From assembly GCF_900129575.1 (NCBI RefSeq), contig NZ_FQWE01000005.1, positions 62,001 through 126,000 on the forward strand: DNA of 64,000 bases, read 5' to 3'. The position numbers and the translations under genes are program-made. Shown in pieces: positions 29,618 through 39,674 of this stretch. Below the pieces are notes generated by a model. It was not told the DNA's origin. It worked only from the letters and a program-made list of their open reading frames with translations, and searched no databases. The DNA is from Flavobacterium segetis. GTDB taxonomy: Bacteria > Bacteroidota > Bacteroidia > Flavobacteriales > Flavobacteriaceae. Every line of letters starts with the position of its first letter. Within the stretch, counting starts at the first letter, position 1.

Positions 29618-30523
29618 TTGAAATTAACAATATTAGGTTGCTACGCGGCTACACCTCGAACATTTACTAATCCTACTTCACAAGTTTTAGAAATTAAAAA
29701 TCGCCTTTTTTTAATAGATTGTGGAGAAGGTACTCAAGTTCAATTACGAAAAAATAAAATTCGATTTTCTAAAATCAATCATATTTTTATTTCACACTTA
29801 CACGGAGACCATTTCTTTGGATTAGTTGGTCTCGTTTCTACTTTTACTTTGTTGAATAGGGCTAGCGATTTGCATATTTATGGTCCAAAGGGGATCAAAG
29901 AAATTATCATGTTACAGCTTAAATTATCAAACTCTTGGACAAACTACGGTTTGTTTTTTCATGAACTCGAGTCAAGAGAAAGTGAAACCATCTACGAAGA
30001 TGATAAGGTTATTGTGAAAACTATCCCATTAAAGCATCGAGTTTATACAAATGGGTTTTTGTTTCAAGAAAAGATAGGAGCGCGAAAACTTAATTTAAAT
30101 GCAGTTCAAAATTTTGAAATTGATAAATGTTATTTTCAAAAAATTAAAAATGGCAGTGATATTACACAAGACGATGGAACAATAATTAACAATGAAGTAT
30201 TATCGTTTGATCCGCTACCAGCAATGAGTTATGCGTTTTGTTCAGATACAGTTTATAACGAATCGATAGTTCCCATTATAAAAAATGTAGATATTTTATA
30301 CCATGAATCTACTTTTTTACAAACAGAAGAAACCTTAGCAAAAAAAACACTTCACTCGACTGCTAAAGAAGCGGCAACGATAGCTGCTTTAGCTAGCGTT
30401 AAGCAATTAATTTTAGGTCATTACTCGACAAGGTATGAAAGTATTGAAAAATTTAGAGAGGAGGCTAAAACTATTTTTAAAGATGTCTTGTTAGCTGATG
30501 ACGGGAAAAATTTTGAGTTTTAG
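29618..30523 (+). CDS. rnz: ribonuclease Z
   Basis: A zinc endonuclease that trims the 3' ends of tRNA precursors. The 301-residue metallo-beta-lactamase-fold protein has the HxHxDH motif at 60-65 (ISHLHGDHFFGL) and later metal ligands in FCSDTVY and LILGHYSTRY. The aligned start (MKLTILGCYAATPRTFTNP) is a TTG codon. The nearby ATG at 29589 is in another frame and closes after ten codons, so TTG initiation is the best reading. An exosite insertion after residue 150 replaces the long arm, as in other bacterial enzymes. Confidence 0.93.
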   Translation: MKLTILGCYAATPRTFTNPTSQVLEIKNRLFLIDCGEGTQVQLRKNKIRFSKINHIFISHLHGDHFFGLVGLVSTFTLLNRASDLHIYGPKGIKEIIMLQLKLSNSWTNYGLFFHELESRESETIYEDDKVIVKTIPLKHRVYTNGFLFQEKIGARKLNLNAVQNFEIDKCYFQKIKNGSDITQDDGTIINNEVLSFDPLPAMSYAFCSDTVYNESIVPIIKNVDILYHESTFLQTEETLAKKTLHSTAKEAATIAALASVKQLILGHYSTRYESIEKFREEAKTIFKDVLLADDGKNFEF

Positions 30524-30585
30524 AATACAATATCCATTTAAAAAAAAGAAGTAAGTTATCGAAAATGCTATAATATTAATTTGAA

Positions 30586-31239
30586 ATGAAAGATATGAAT
30601 GACTTAAGCAATTATAGAAAATCCTATGATAAAAATGAATTGTTAGAATCAAATATACCAGAGGATCCCATAAATTTATTTAATCGATGGTTCCATGAGG
30701 TTGAAGAATTTGGTGGCGATAGTGAGGTAAATGCAATGACTGTCTCTACTATAGGTTCAGATGGTTTTCCTAGAGGACGAGTAGTACTCCTCAAAAAATT
30801 TAGTGAAGAAGGTTTTATTTTTTATACCAATTATAACTCCGAAAAGGGAAAAGCAATTATAGAAAATCCTAACGTATGTTTATCTTTTTTTTGGCATGCG
30901 CTCGAAAGGCAAGTAATTATAAAAGGTGTTGCTACTAAAACTGCTACAATAATTTCAGATAACTATTTTGAAAGTAGACCAGACGGAAGTAAGTTGGGTG
31001 CCATAGTTTCTAATCAAAGTGAAGTGATTCCTTCGCGTGAATTTTTAGAAGAAAATTTAAAGCAATTAGAAATGAATTATGAGGGAATAGTAATTCCTCG
31101 ACCTACTCATTGGGGTGGATTTTTAGTTAAACCTATAGAAGTAGAATTTTGGCAAGGTAGACCAAACAGACTTCATGATAGGATTCGTTACACAAGTAAA
31201 AATGAGTTCGATTGGAAAACTGATAGACTGTCACCATAA
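30586..31239 (+). CDS. pdxH: pyridoxamine 5'-phosphate oxidase
   Basis: An FMN enzyme making pyridoxal 5'-phosphate from the pyridoxine or pyridoxamine phosphate forms. The 217-residue protein shows PRGRVVLLKKFSEEGFIFYT (FMN site, near 60-80), SFFWHALERQVIIKG near 103-117, SNQSEVI and the C-terminal signature WQGRPNRLHDRIRY. Starts at 30586 or 30595 (MNDLSNYRKSY) are both possible. It supplies the cofactor used by several enzymes encoded here, such as threonine aldolase and the two other PLP proteins, though that link is only general. Confidence 0.95.
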   Translation: MKDMNDLSNYRKSYDKNELLESNIPEDPINLFNRWFHEVEEFGGDSEVNAMTVSTIGSDGFPRGRVVLLKKFSEEGFIFYTNYNSEKGKAIIENPNVCLSFFWHALERQVIIKGVATKTATIISDNYFESRPDGSKLGAIVSNQSEVIPSREFLEENLKQLEMNYEGIVIPRPTHWGGFLVKPIEVEFWQGRPNRLHDRIRYTSKNEFDWKTDRLSP

Positions 31240-31398
31240 TGTAAGATAAATACAGATATAAATTTTTTTATGATGTAGTTGATCGATTTTATTTGGTTGT
31301 TAAACGATTATTTTGGTATGTTTGATTAAGAAACAAACGCAATAATCAACATTAAAGTTTTTTGTCCCAAAAACTACTTTAAACTTAACCACTAAAAT

Positions 31399-31902
31399 AT
31401 GAAACTACTATCCTTTCGTACTTTCTTGCTAGTTAGCATGATTTACAGTATTTCATCTTGTTCGTCTGATAGTGTAGAAACTAGTATGGTTGATGCGGCG
31501 TCAGAAAAGATCGTTTCATATTCATACAGTTCTCTTGAATTAGAAACTATGAATTTAATAAACGCTCATAGGGTTAGTATAGGTTTAACTCCTCTGGAGA
31601 AAATCAATCATATGTCATACAAATCAGAAGAGCATGATAATTATATGATTACCAATAATGTTGTTAATCATAATGATTTTGTAGCTCGTTCAGCTAATAT
31701 AATGAAAACTTTAGGTGCAAAAACGGTAAGTGAAAACATTGCTTATAATTATAATACTCCTGAATCGGTCGTAAATGCTTGGCTAGCAAGTCCAGGTCAC
31801 AAAGAGAATATAGAAGGTAATTTTACTCATTTTGGTTTGGCAATTAAAACCAGTCCTACTAATGGTAGAAAGTACTTTACAAATATTTTTGCTAAAATAT
31901 AA
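31399..31902 (+). CDS. CAP-domain (SCP/PR1-like) lipoprotein
   Basis: A 167-residue exported protein. It has a lipoprotein signal (LLVSMIYSISSC, Cys near 21) and then a CAP domain from about residue 46. The family pattern is visible: ELETMNLINAHRVSIGLTPLE, a histidine in EEHDNYM, the SENIAYNYN segment, and AWLASPGHKENIEGNFTHFGLA. CAP proteins occur in all kingdoms with varied roles, and the bacterial forms are poorly understood. It is a single gene with a strong terminator 20 bases later. Confidence 0.85.
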   Translation: MKLLSFRTFLLVSMIYSISSCSSDSVETSMVDAASEKIVSYSYSSLELETMNLINAHRVSIGLTPLEKINHMSYKSEEHDNYMITNNVVNHNDFVARSANIMKTLGAKTVSENIAYNYNTPESVVNAWLASPGHKENIEGNFTHFGLAIKTSPTNGRKYFTNIFAKI

Positions 31903-31920
31903 GTTGATTTTTTTTAAAAA

Positions 31921-31956
31921 AAAGGCTGTCTTCTCCCCAAAAGACAGCCTTTTTTA
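31921..31956 (+). terminator. terminator after the CAP gene
   Basis: An 11-base stem, AAGGCTGTCTT (31922-31932) with AAGACAGCCTT (31941-31951), is followed by Ts. Confidence 0.88.
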
Positions 31957-32255
31957 TGCAGTAACTTTAACATAAGTGCTTTATGAAAACTACCGAAAGA
32001 TATTTGCTAACTGCTTTTTATTAGTTGACTATTTAGTTATAAGATAAAAGTTGAGTTTTAAGAAGTAAAGAGAGAGATATGAAATCATATTTCAGTTACA
32101 TTACTTAATTATTTGGTGTCAATCAGGCATTTACTTAGCATGATATAAAGATAATTTTACATCTTATAATTAATTGATTTGTGTAAAATGTATTACAGGA
32201 CTTATCGCTAAGATGATAGTGCTTTGACATGTGATTGAATAAGCAAAATAAAATT
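31957..32255. other. intergenic stretch between convergent genes, nothing seen
   Basis: About 300 bases between the CAP terminator and the uvrB stop codon. No ORF, repeat or RNA gene was recognised. Confidence 0.5.
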
Positions 32256-34247
32256 TCAACTCAGCTGACCTTGCAGTCGTTTAATATCATCACGTAATTT
32301 TGCCGCTTGTAAAAAATCTAATTCTTTAGCTGCTTTCTCCATTGATTTTCGTTTTTCTCTAATTAACTTTTCAATGTCTGCTTTTGGTAAATAAGCCGTT
32401 ACGGATTCTGCTGCGTTATCAATTGTAAGTCCTAATTCATAATCAACCAGTGTATTTTTAGTAAAAGCACTTTCGATTTTTTTATTAAGTGCCATAGGAA
32501 TTACATTGTTGTCCGTATTGTAATTAATTTGTTTCGTTCTTCGATAAGTAGTTTCATCTATCGTTTTTTGCATGCTATTTGTAATTTTATCGGCATACAT
32601 TATTGCCTTACCATTTAAATTTCTAGCTGCTCTGCCAATTGTCTGCGTTAGCGAGCGATGACTTCTTAAAAATCCTTCCTTGTCAGCATCTAAAATAGCA
32701 ACGAGTGAAACTTCGGGTAAATCTAATCCTTCGCGAAGTAAATTAACTCCTATTAATACATCAAAAATTCCTTTTCTTAAATCCTGCATGATCTCGATAC
32801 GTTCTAAAGTATCTATTTCAGAATGAATATAGCGGCAACGGATATTTACTTTGGTCAAATATTTAGCTAGCTCTTCAGCCATTCTTTTTGTAAGCGTGGT
32901 AACCAAAACGCGCTCGTCTATTTCGGCTCGAACTTGAATTTCTTCAATTAAATCATCAATTTGATTTAAACTAGGACGAATTTCGATAATCGGATCCAGT
33001 AGTCCAGTAGGACGAATTACCTGTTCAACAACTACTCCCTCGGTTTTAGCCAATTCATAATCTGCAGGAGTAGCTGAAACGTAGATAACTTGATTCTGCA
33101 TAGCTTCAAATTCCTCAAATTTCAAGGGACGATTGTCCATTGCTGCTGGAAGTCGAAAGCCATATTCAACTAAATTTTCTTTTCTACTTCTATCTCCTCC
33201 ATACATGGCGCTCACTTGCGATAGTGTAACATGACTTTCATCGACCACCATTAAATAATCTTTAGGAAAGTAATCTAATAAGCAGAACGGCCTTGTGCCT
33301 GGTAAACGTCCGTCGAGATATCGCGAATAGTTTTCAATTCCAGAGCAATACCCTAATTCCCGAATCATTTCTAAATCGAAATTTGTTCTCTCCTCTAGTC
33401 TTTTTGCTTCTAAATGTTTTCCTATCTCCTTAAAATAATCAACTTGTTTTACTAAATCTTGTTGAATTTCCCATATTGCAGCTTGTAATACATCTGGTGA
33501 AGTCACAAACATATTAGCTGGATAGATCGTCAATCTTTCAAATTTCTCTAAAACTTTAGAATCTTTAGTGTCAAAGCTTTCAATTTCCTCAATTTCGTCA
33601 CCAAAAAAATGAATTCGATATGCTTCATCTGCATAACTTGGATATACATCAATTGTGTCTCCTTTAATTCTGAAGTTTCCCGGCGTAAAATCAGCTTCTG
33701 TCCTTGAATACAAACTTTGAACGAGTTGATGTAATAATTTTGTTCGGGAAATAATTTGCCCTTTTTCTATTGGAATTAAATTCTTCTGAAATTCGATTGG
33801 ATTCCCAATACCGTATAAACAAGAAACTGATGCGACAACTAAAATATCTCTCCTTCCAGAGAGTAACGATGCTGTTGTTGACATTCGCATTTTTTCTAGT
33901 TCTTCATTGATAGATAGATCTTTTTCAATGAAAACTCCGGTTACTGGCATAAAAGCTTCGGGTTGGTAATAATCGTAGTAAGATACAAAGTATTCTACAG
34001 CGTTATTTGGAAAAAACTGTTTGAATTCAGAGTATAATTGTGCTGCTAATGTTTTGTTATGTGCTAATACTAAAGTAGGTCGCTGTACTTCCTGAATCAC
34101 ATTGGCTACAGTGAAAGTTTTACCTGAACCTGTAACTCCTAAAAGCGTTTGGAAAGGATCACCATCAATAATTCCTTGAGCTAATTTTTCAATCGCTTGA
34201 GGTTGGTCGCCCTTAGGCTGATAATCGGATACTACTTGAAAATTCAT
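32256..34247 (-). CDS. uvrB: excinuclease ABC subunit B
   Basis: DNA-damage verification helicase of nucleotide-excision repair, working with UvrA and UvrC. The 663-residue protein has Walker A GVTGSGKT at 37-44, the beta-hairpin region with YVSYYDYYQPEAFMP, the DESH Walker B (VVDESHVTLSQ), and helicase motifs VTTLTKRMAEEL and QTIGRAARN. A C-terminal UVR domain that contacts UvrC (REKRKSMEKAAKELDFLQAA) is complete. A TAnnTTTG-type box precedes the start. It stands alone between two terminators. Confidence 0.97.
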   Translation of the reverse strand: MNFQVVSDYQPKGDQPQAIEKLAQGIIDGDPFQTLLGVTGSGKTFTVANVIQEVQRPTLVLAHNKTLAAQLYSEFKQFFPNNAVEYFVSYYDYYQPEAFMPVTGVFIEKDLSINEELEKMRMSTTASLLSGRRDILVVASVSCLYGIGNPIEFQKNLIPIEKGQIISRTKLLHQLVQSLYSRTEADFTPGNFRIKGDTIDVYPSYADEAYRIHFFGDEIEEIESFDTKDSKVLEKFERLTIYPANMFVTSPDVLQAAIWEIQQDLVKQVDYFKEIGKHLEAKRLEERTNFDLEMIRELGYCSGIENYSRYLDGRLPGTRPFCLLDYFPKDYLMVVDESHVTLSQVSAMYGGDRSRKENLVEYGFRLPAAMDNRPLKFEEFEAMQNQVIYVSATPADYELAKTEGVVVEQVIRPTGLLDPIIEIRPSLNQIDDLIEEIQVRAEIDERVLVTTLTKRMAEELAKYLTKVNIRCRYIHSEIDTLERIEIMQDLRKGIFDVLIGVNLLREGLDLPEVSLVAILDADKEGFLRSHRSLTQTIGRAARNLNGKAIMYADKITNSMQKTIDETTYRRTKQINYNTDNNVIPMALNKKIESAFTKNTLVDYELGLTIDNAAESVTAYLPKADIEKLIREKRKSMEKAAKELDFLQAAKLRDDIKRLQGQLS

Positions 34248-34274
34248 TTAATTATAGGGAAAATTTAAGAATAG

Positions 34275-34282
34275 CAAAGGTA
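34275..34282 (-). promoter_or_regulatory. putative -7 element of uvrB
   Basis: TACCTTTG on the minus strand, about 28 bases before the uvrB ATG. No clear TTG at the right spacing. I see no LexA-like palindrome. Confidence 0.3.
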
Positions 34283-34321
34283 CAAAGTTTGTATTATTTA
34301 TATACTTAAGTTTAAGCCAAA

Positions 34322-34353
34322 AAAAAATCACCATGCTTAACATGATGATTTTT
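34322..34353 (-). terminator. terminator after the 1028-residue TonB-dependent receptor
   Basis: AAATCACCATG and CATGATGATTT pair with one wobble and a 5-base loop; on the minus strand T residues follow. Confidence 0.75.
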
Positions 34354-34371
34354 AAAATGTAAAAGTTGCTC

Positions 34372-37300
34372 TTAAAAACTAAAGCTTAATCTTGCAAAAA
34401 GGAATCTTCCGTTCATTCCAAATTGAGAAGTGTTTCTAGAATATACAAATTGATTAGCATTTGATAAATCAATTGTTGAAGGTGCAGCAGTGTAAGCAAC
34501 GGCACCACCTGCTAATGATGGTCTGATTGCTGATTGAGGTCCTAAATTTTCGTCTGGGTAAATATCAAAAATATTATTTGCTCCAATAACAATTTTAGCA
34601 GCCTCAGTGATTTTGAAACCTATAGACAAATCAGTAATTATCTTAGCCCCCCATATTGGGTGTTCTACTTCAACCACTTGACCGTTTACAATAGCACCTT
34701 CAACTCTTCCGTCTCCATTTGCATCAGCTGTATTTGGATCTGTTACTTTTCCGAAATAAACATTTCTCAAGAAGAAATCGAATTTTTTATAAGAAAGAGA
34801 GTTTGTTAAATTAGCTTTTACTCTAGGAATTGCTTCTTGTAAATACACTCTACTAGCCTCAGAATAATATCTATTTACTTGACCATTAGCCACTAAAGTA
34901 GGAGAACCTTTGATGTTGCCTACTCTATATGTTTCAGAAAAAGTTCCTGATAAATCTGTTTTCACAGACACATTATTTCCAAAACTTGTTTTATGGCTAA
35001 TTACAATATCAATTCCTTTAGACTCTGTGTTAATTGCATTTGCAAAGAATGTAGCTGCGGTAGCTCCTGCAGCATCAAATTGAAGTTGAAGATCTCTTTG
35101 AGGAGTTCCAGCAGCAAATGTTCCTGATGGTCGAGCGAACTGATCAGTAAGAACTACTCTATCATCTATTTTTACAATATAAGCGTCAGCAGTTAAAGTT
35201 AGATTAGCTGTAGGAATCTTAGCAGTAAAACCTATACTAGCACTTTTTGACTCTTCTTGCTTCAATTTTGGGATTCCTAATGCTTGCGCAGGTTGAGAGT
35301 TATTACTAAAAGTTCCTACTTCAAATGGTACACCACCTACGAATTGGGTAGCTGTTGAATTAAAGTAAATTTGGTGTAATGATGGTGCTCTAAATCCTGT
35401 TGAAATTGCGCCACGCAAATTAACATTATCTGTTAATTTATAACGAGTGGCAACTTTGAAATTAGTAGTATTTCCAAAATCAGAATAATTCTCGAAACGA
35501 AGTGCTCCGTTCACTAACCATTTATCAGTGATATCTAATTCTAAATCAGTATATAAAGCGTAACTATTACGCCCTTTATCAATCGCATTCGATGGTCTAA
35601 ATCCTGGAAAAACCTGAGCGCCTCCTGGTCTTTGTCCGTTATAAGGGGTTGAAGCACTTCCGTATATTGCACCAGCGTATCCACCGAGAACACCATCGTA
35701 AAAGTCCGTAACTTTAATATTATTTGGAGTTGTTCCTGTTACTGGAGATCCATTTATATCATATTGAAAATAAGAATCTGGTACGCCTTGACTAATTGAG
35801 AAATTTTCATGACGGTACTCTGCTCCAAAAGCTACATTTAACTTATCAAATTTTCTATTAATATCAAAATTCAGTGTGTTTTGGGCGAAAGCCAATCCAC
35901 CAGCATCAAATTTAGTAGGAGAATTTTCTCTCATTGATGAATTGACAGTGTTTTCAATAGAATAATCTAAAGCATTTCTACCAAAAGTATTGCTTAAATC
36001 AAAATTCCAATTTTCAAAAAGCAACCCTCTAAGACCTGCAGCAATGGAAACATCATTAATTGTAGTATGAATTTCCGGTAAAAAACCATTTGGATATAAT
36101 CCTGAATAACCTCTTGATTGATTTGGTCTTCTATAAAAACCTGCAGCTTCACCATCTCTATAGCTTGTTCCACCAAAAGCGTACGCTTCAAGTTTGTCAT
36201 TTATAGGATAAGCAGCATTCAAAAAGAATTGAGCGCTTTTCAAAGAAGATTGTCCTACGCGCATATTAAAATCTTTTCTTTCTAATCCTCTATAAGCTAA
36301 TTCACTTGCAGTTGCATCAAAATTTAAAGCAGTTTGCATTTGTGGAATTGTTGTAGCGCCAAGAATTGCAGTTTGTTGTGCACCTGTAAATGGTGAATAG
36401 GTTTTTATCGCAGCAAGTAATTGAGTAGATGCTAAAGGAGAAATATTATTAATGTTTCCAAATAAAGCATTAATATTTGTACCTCCAGCTGCGGCTCTAC
36501 CTTCTACTGCATTGTACGCATTGAATAAAGTTCCGGTTACATCTTTTGCTCTGCTAGTCGCATCTCTAAGTTGGAAACTTGCAGTAGCATTAATGAAACT
36601 TTTTTCTTTACCAAGACCAGTTCCGTAGTTTAGGTCTAATTGATAACTTGCTCCATCAACTCCACCTGAATGGTCATTTGCGCCTTTAGAAAAATTTCCT
36701 CCAGAAAAAAGATTAACATCTAATTTATTGGTATTCTTCTTCACATTAATGTTTATTACGCCAGCAATAGCGTCAGATCCATATTGTGCGGAAGCTCCAT
36801 CTCTTAAAACTTCGATTTTTTCTATTGCAAATGCTGGAATAGCATTTAAATCTGTTCCTACAGATCCACGTCCAGGAGAACCGTTTATATTTACTAATGC
36901 GGAGGTGTGTCTTCTTTTTCCGTTGACCAATACTAGAACTTGATCAGGTCCTAAACCTCTTAATTGTGCTGGATCTATATGATCAGTTCCATCTGCCACA
37001 GTTGTAGTATTTGATGTAAATGAAGGCGCAACCATGTTCAAGATTTGATTTAGATTTACCTGTGGTCCTTGTGAAGCGATTTCTTTCATAGAAATTACAT
37101 CAATAGGCACTGCAGATTCAGTCACTGTTCGTGTGGGGTTGCGAGATCCTATTACCACTACATCTTGAAGCGCTTCGCCACTTCCTGTTAATGTTACATT
37201 GATCACTGATCCTTTTACAGTAATAGATTTTGTTTCTAATCCCACATAGGAGAATTGTAGAACATCTCCCAGATTGGCGGTGATTGTGAATTTTCCATCA

Positions 37301-37458
37301 ATGTCTGATGTGGTTCCTTTTTTAGTTCCCTTGAGAACAACTGTCACTCCAGGTAGAGTTGCATTAGATTCATCGGTTACAACGCCTGATATTTTAATTT
37401 CCTGCGCTGCTAAACCGATTGAAAACAATAAGGTTAGAATAAATAGTAATTTTTTCAT
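34372..37458 (-). CDS. TonB-dependent outer-membrane receptor, 1028 residues
   Basis: Active importer of a bulky substrate across the outer membrane, powered by TonB-ExbBD. It has a signal peptide (MKKLLFILTLLFSIGLAAQ) and an N-terminal carboxypeptidase-like regulatory domain (about 22-105; ISGVVTDESNATLPGVTVVL). The plug (about 110-240) holds LRGLGPDQVLVLVNGKRRHT and LRDGASAQYGSDAIAGVINI, and a long beta-barrel ends in FLFARLSFSF. No SusD-like gene is adjacent, so it is not a paired glycan system. The plug signature VLVNGKRRH occurs in receptors of the vitamin, siderophore or peptide type, but the substrate cannot be read from sequence. An AT-rich upstream region carries TAATTTAGCAC about 30 bases before the start. 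Confidence 0.92.
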   Translation of the reverse strand: MKKLLFILTLLFSIGLAAQEIKISGVVTDESNATLPGVTVVLKGTKKGTTSDIDGKFTITANLGDVLQFSYVGLETKSITVKGSVINVTLTGSGEALQDVVVIGSRNPTRTVTESAVPIDVISMKEIASQGPQVNLNQILNMVAPSFTSNTTTVADGTDHIDPAQLRGLGPDQVLVLVNGKRRHTSALVNINGSPGRGSVGTDLNAIPAFAIEKIEVLRDGASAQYGSDAIAGVININVKKNTNKLDVNLFSGGNFSKGANDHSGGVDGASYQLDLNYGTGLGKEKSFINATASFQLRDATSRAKDVTGTLFNAYNAVEGRAAAGGTNINALFGNINNISPLASTQLLAAIKTYSPFTGAQQTAILGATTIPQMQTALNFDATASELAYRGLERKDFNMRVGQSSLKSAQFFLNAAYPINDKLEAYAFGGTSYRDGEAAGFYRRPNQSRGYSGLYPNGFLPEIHTTINDVSIAAGLRGLLFENWNFDLSNTFGRNALDYSIENTVNSSMRENSPTKFDAGGLAFAQNTLNFDINRKFDKLNVAFGAEYRHENFSISQGVPDSYFQYDINGSPVTGTTPNNIKVTDFYDGVLGGYAGAIYGSASTPYNGQRPGGAQVFPGFRPSNAIDKGRNSYALYTDLELDITDKWLVNGALRFENYSDFGNTTNFKVATRYKLTDNVNLRGAISTGFRAPSLHQIYFNSTATQFVGGVPFEVGTFSNNSQPAQALGIPKLKQEESKSASIGFTAKIPTANLTLTADAYIVKIDDRVVLTDQFARPSGTFAAGTPQRDLQLQFDAAGATAATFFANAINTESKGIDIVISHKTSFGNNVSVKTDLSGTFSETYRVGNIKGSPTLVANGQVNRYYSEASRVYLQEAIPRVKANLTNSLSYKKFDFFLRNVYFGKVTDPNTADANGDGRVEGAIVNGQVVEVEHPIWGAKIITDLSIGFKITEAAKIVIGANNIFDIYPDENLGPQSAIRPSLAGGAVAYTAAPSTIDLSNANQFVYSRNTSQFGMNGRFLFARLSFSF

Positions 37459-37672
37459 TTTAGGTTATTTAGGTTATTTGTGCTAAATTACTACTTAAAT
37501 TACGTTAATATCTCTTTTAAAAATTTGATTTTATGTTAATTGTTGAATTATTCTTTTAAAGGTCTTTTTATTGAGTTATAAATATTATTAGTACAGAATG
37601 ATTTTTTTTATGACACTAATCACTATCTAAACAGTATAATTTACTTTAGAACTGTTACTATATAATAATTTA

Positions 37673-38632
37673 TCAATCAAATTTCCAATCCTTCTGTTGC
37701 GCTGCAGTCATAAAAGTCCATGCAACTATTCTGCTTGTTTTTTGGCCTTGAGCCATATTAATGGTTTTAATTTCGACTGCACTGACTTTATTAAGTGTTT
37801 TGTAAATACTAGAAAGATTTTCTTTTTTAGACACTAAAGTAGTAAACCACAAACATTGCAACGGATACTTAGCACTTTCGTAAGCCATCTGAGTAATAAA
37901 GCCAAGCTCACCGCCTTTGCACCATAATTCTGAATTTTTTCCACCAAAGTTTAAAATGGGACTTGTATTTTTATCGTTAAAGTCTCTTGTCTCTAAATTA
38001 TTTACTTTCCGAATAGTACTTTTAGTAGCTTCCTCTTGAGAAGCATGGAAAGGCGGATTGCAGATAGTAAAAGTAAATCGGTCCTCAGGAGTAATAATAT
38101 TTTTAAATATAAATCTTGATTCTGTTTGTAACTGTAAGCTCACAACATCTATCAGTTTAGGATTTGCAGCGATAATATTTTTGCAGTTTTGGATAGCATT
38201 TTCATCAATATCAGTTCCTACAAAATTCCAACCATAAGTAGTATTACCAATAATTGGATATATACAATTTGCGCCAATGCCTATATCTAACAATTGAATT
38301 GTTTCTCCTTCGGGTATAATGCCGTTGTTGTTTGCTGCCAATAAATCAGCTATATAATGAATATAATCAGCTCTCCCTGGTATTGGTGGACAAAGATAAT
38401 CCTTTGGAATATCCCAATCATGAATATCGTAATGGTGGATCAACAATGCTTTATTAAGCGCTTTGACAGCAGCGGGATTGCTGAAATCAATGGTTTGGAT
38501 TTGATGTTCGTTTATGCCAACAAATTCTTGTAATGCAGGATAATCAACAATTAATTCATCAAAATTATATCCAAATCGATCTTGATTTCTAGAATGTAAG
38601 TTAGTTTTTTCAGTATTGTGTTTCTCTTTCAT
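37673..38632 (-). CDS. rlmF: 23S rRNA (adenine-1618-N6)-methyltransferase
   Basis: Methylates A1618 in 23S rRNA using S-adenosylmethionine. The 319-residue protein has a SAM-binding region LLDIGIGANCIYPIIG near residue 115 and the N6-adenine methyltransferase motif IV as NPPFHAS (TICNPPFHASQEEAT). The N-terminal motif FDELIVDYPALQEFVGIN and the C-terminal QGQKTSRIVAWTF are typical of RlmF. Single gene, minus strand. Confidence 0.93.
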   Translation of the reverse strand: MKEKHNTEKTNLHSRNQDRFGYNFDELIVDYPALQEFVGINEHQIQTIDFSNPAAVKALNKALLIHHYDIHDWDIPKDYLCPPIPGRADYIHYIADLLAANNNGIIPEGETIQLLDIGIGANCIYPIIGNTTYGWNFVGTDIDENAIQNCKNIIAANPKLIDVVSLQLQTESRFIFKNIITPEDRFTFTICNPPFHASQEEATKSTIRKVNNLETRDFNDKNTSPILNFGGKNSELWCKGGELGFITQMAYESAKYPLQCLWFTTLVSKKENLSSIYKTLNKVSAVEIKTINMAQGQKTSRIVAWTFMTAAQQKDWKFD

Positions 38633-38804
38633 TTTCTATATTTCGATGTAAAGATAGTCATAAGTGCTTTGTAAAAAAACTAGGTTATTTTTTGAAATTA
38701 GAAACAATAAAAAATAGTCATCAAATATTTTTATACGCACTTTGTAAAATAAAAACGGGTACTTTTATGTACTCTATTATTCCGTTCAGATAAAAATTAA
38801 AAAT

Positions 38805-39671
38805 ATGATTTTAAAGTCCAATCGAATTCTTTTTAAAAAACGATATATCGCTTTTGTTTTATTGATTTCCTATATAGTAGTCTGTCAATCTTGCATGACA
38901 CTGCGATTTTCAAGGAATGAAACCGTCAAATATTTTAAAAAAAATTCAGTAGCTTTTCAGGATAGCACTATAAATTTTGATGGAAATAATATTCATTATA
39001 TTGAAACAGGTGATAAACGGCTACCACTTTTGATTTTTATTCACGGTTCACCAGGAAGTTGGAATGCTTTTAAGGAATATCTCGTAGACACTTTATTGTT
39101 AAAAAAATATAGAATGATTGTTATTGATCGGCCAGGTTTTGGTTACAGTGATTTTGGTGAGGCACAGAACTTGAGTGTTCAGTCACAAATTATTTCAGCA
39201 TTTATAGATGCGATTAGAAATGAAAAGCAACTGATTTTAGTAGGACATTCGGTAGGCGGCCCAGTCGTGGCAAAATTAGCAGTAGATCACCCGGATTGGT
39301 ATTCAAACATTGTTATACTTTCTGGATCAGTAAACCCAGAAGCAGAAAATCCTGAAAAATGGAGAAAGGTTGTCAAAGTTTCGCCTTTTCGGTATTTGAT
39401 TCCAGGTGCATTAAGACAATCTAATGATGAATTGTGGTGGTTAAAAAAGGATTTATTTGATTTACAGCCAGAGTTAAGTAAAATAAATACAAGTGTTACT
39501 ATAATTCATGGAACTAAGGACTTTCTAGTACCATACAGTAACATGGTATTCATGAAAAAGAACTTTGTAAACGCAAAGTCAATTGATACCATAACTATCG
39601 AAAATGCAAATCATTTTATTCCCTGGAGTCATTATAAAATTGTTAAAAATGCTTTAATGAAAATACATTAA
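38805..39671 (+). CDS. alpha/beta hydrolase, probably membrane-anchored
   Basis: A 288-residue hydrolase. The oxyanion loop is IHGSPGSW at about 79-86, the nucleophile is Ser149 in LVGHSVGGPV, the acid is in IIHGTKDFLVPYSN, and the catalytic His is in ENANHFIPWSH. The N-terminus has a hydrophobic stretch (YIAFVLLISYIVVCQSC) that could be a lipoprotein signal with Cys30 or a plain anchor. The substrate is unknown; the family spans esterases, epoxide hydrolases and dehalogenases. It is convergent with thiN with only three bases between the stops. Confidence 0.85.
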   Translation: MILKSNRILFKKRYIAFVLLISYIVVCQSCMTLRFSRNETVKYFKKNSVAFQDSTINFDGNNIHYIETGDKRLPLLIFIHGSPGSWNAFKEYLVDTLLLKKYRMIVIDRPGFGYSDFGEAQNLSVQSQIISAFIDAIRNEKQLILVGHSVGGPVVAKLAVDHPDWYSNIVILSGSVNPEAENPEKWRKVVKVSPFRYLIPGALRQSNDELWWLKKDLFDLQPELSKINTSVTIIHGTKDFLVPYSNMVFMKKNFVNAKSIDTITIENANHFIPWSHYKIVKNALMKIH

Positions 39672-39674
39672 CAA

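Noticed and set aside
34372..37458. SusC/SusD-type glycan uptake system
   Set aside because: No SusD-like lipoprotein or glycoside hydrolase gene is next to the receptor.
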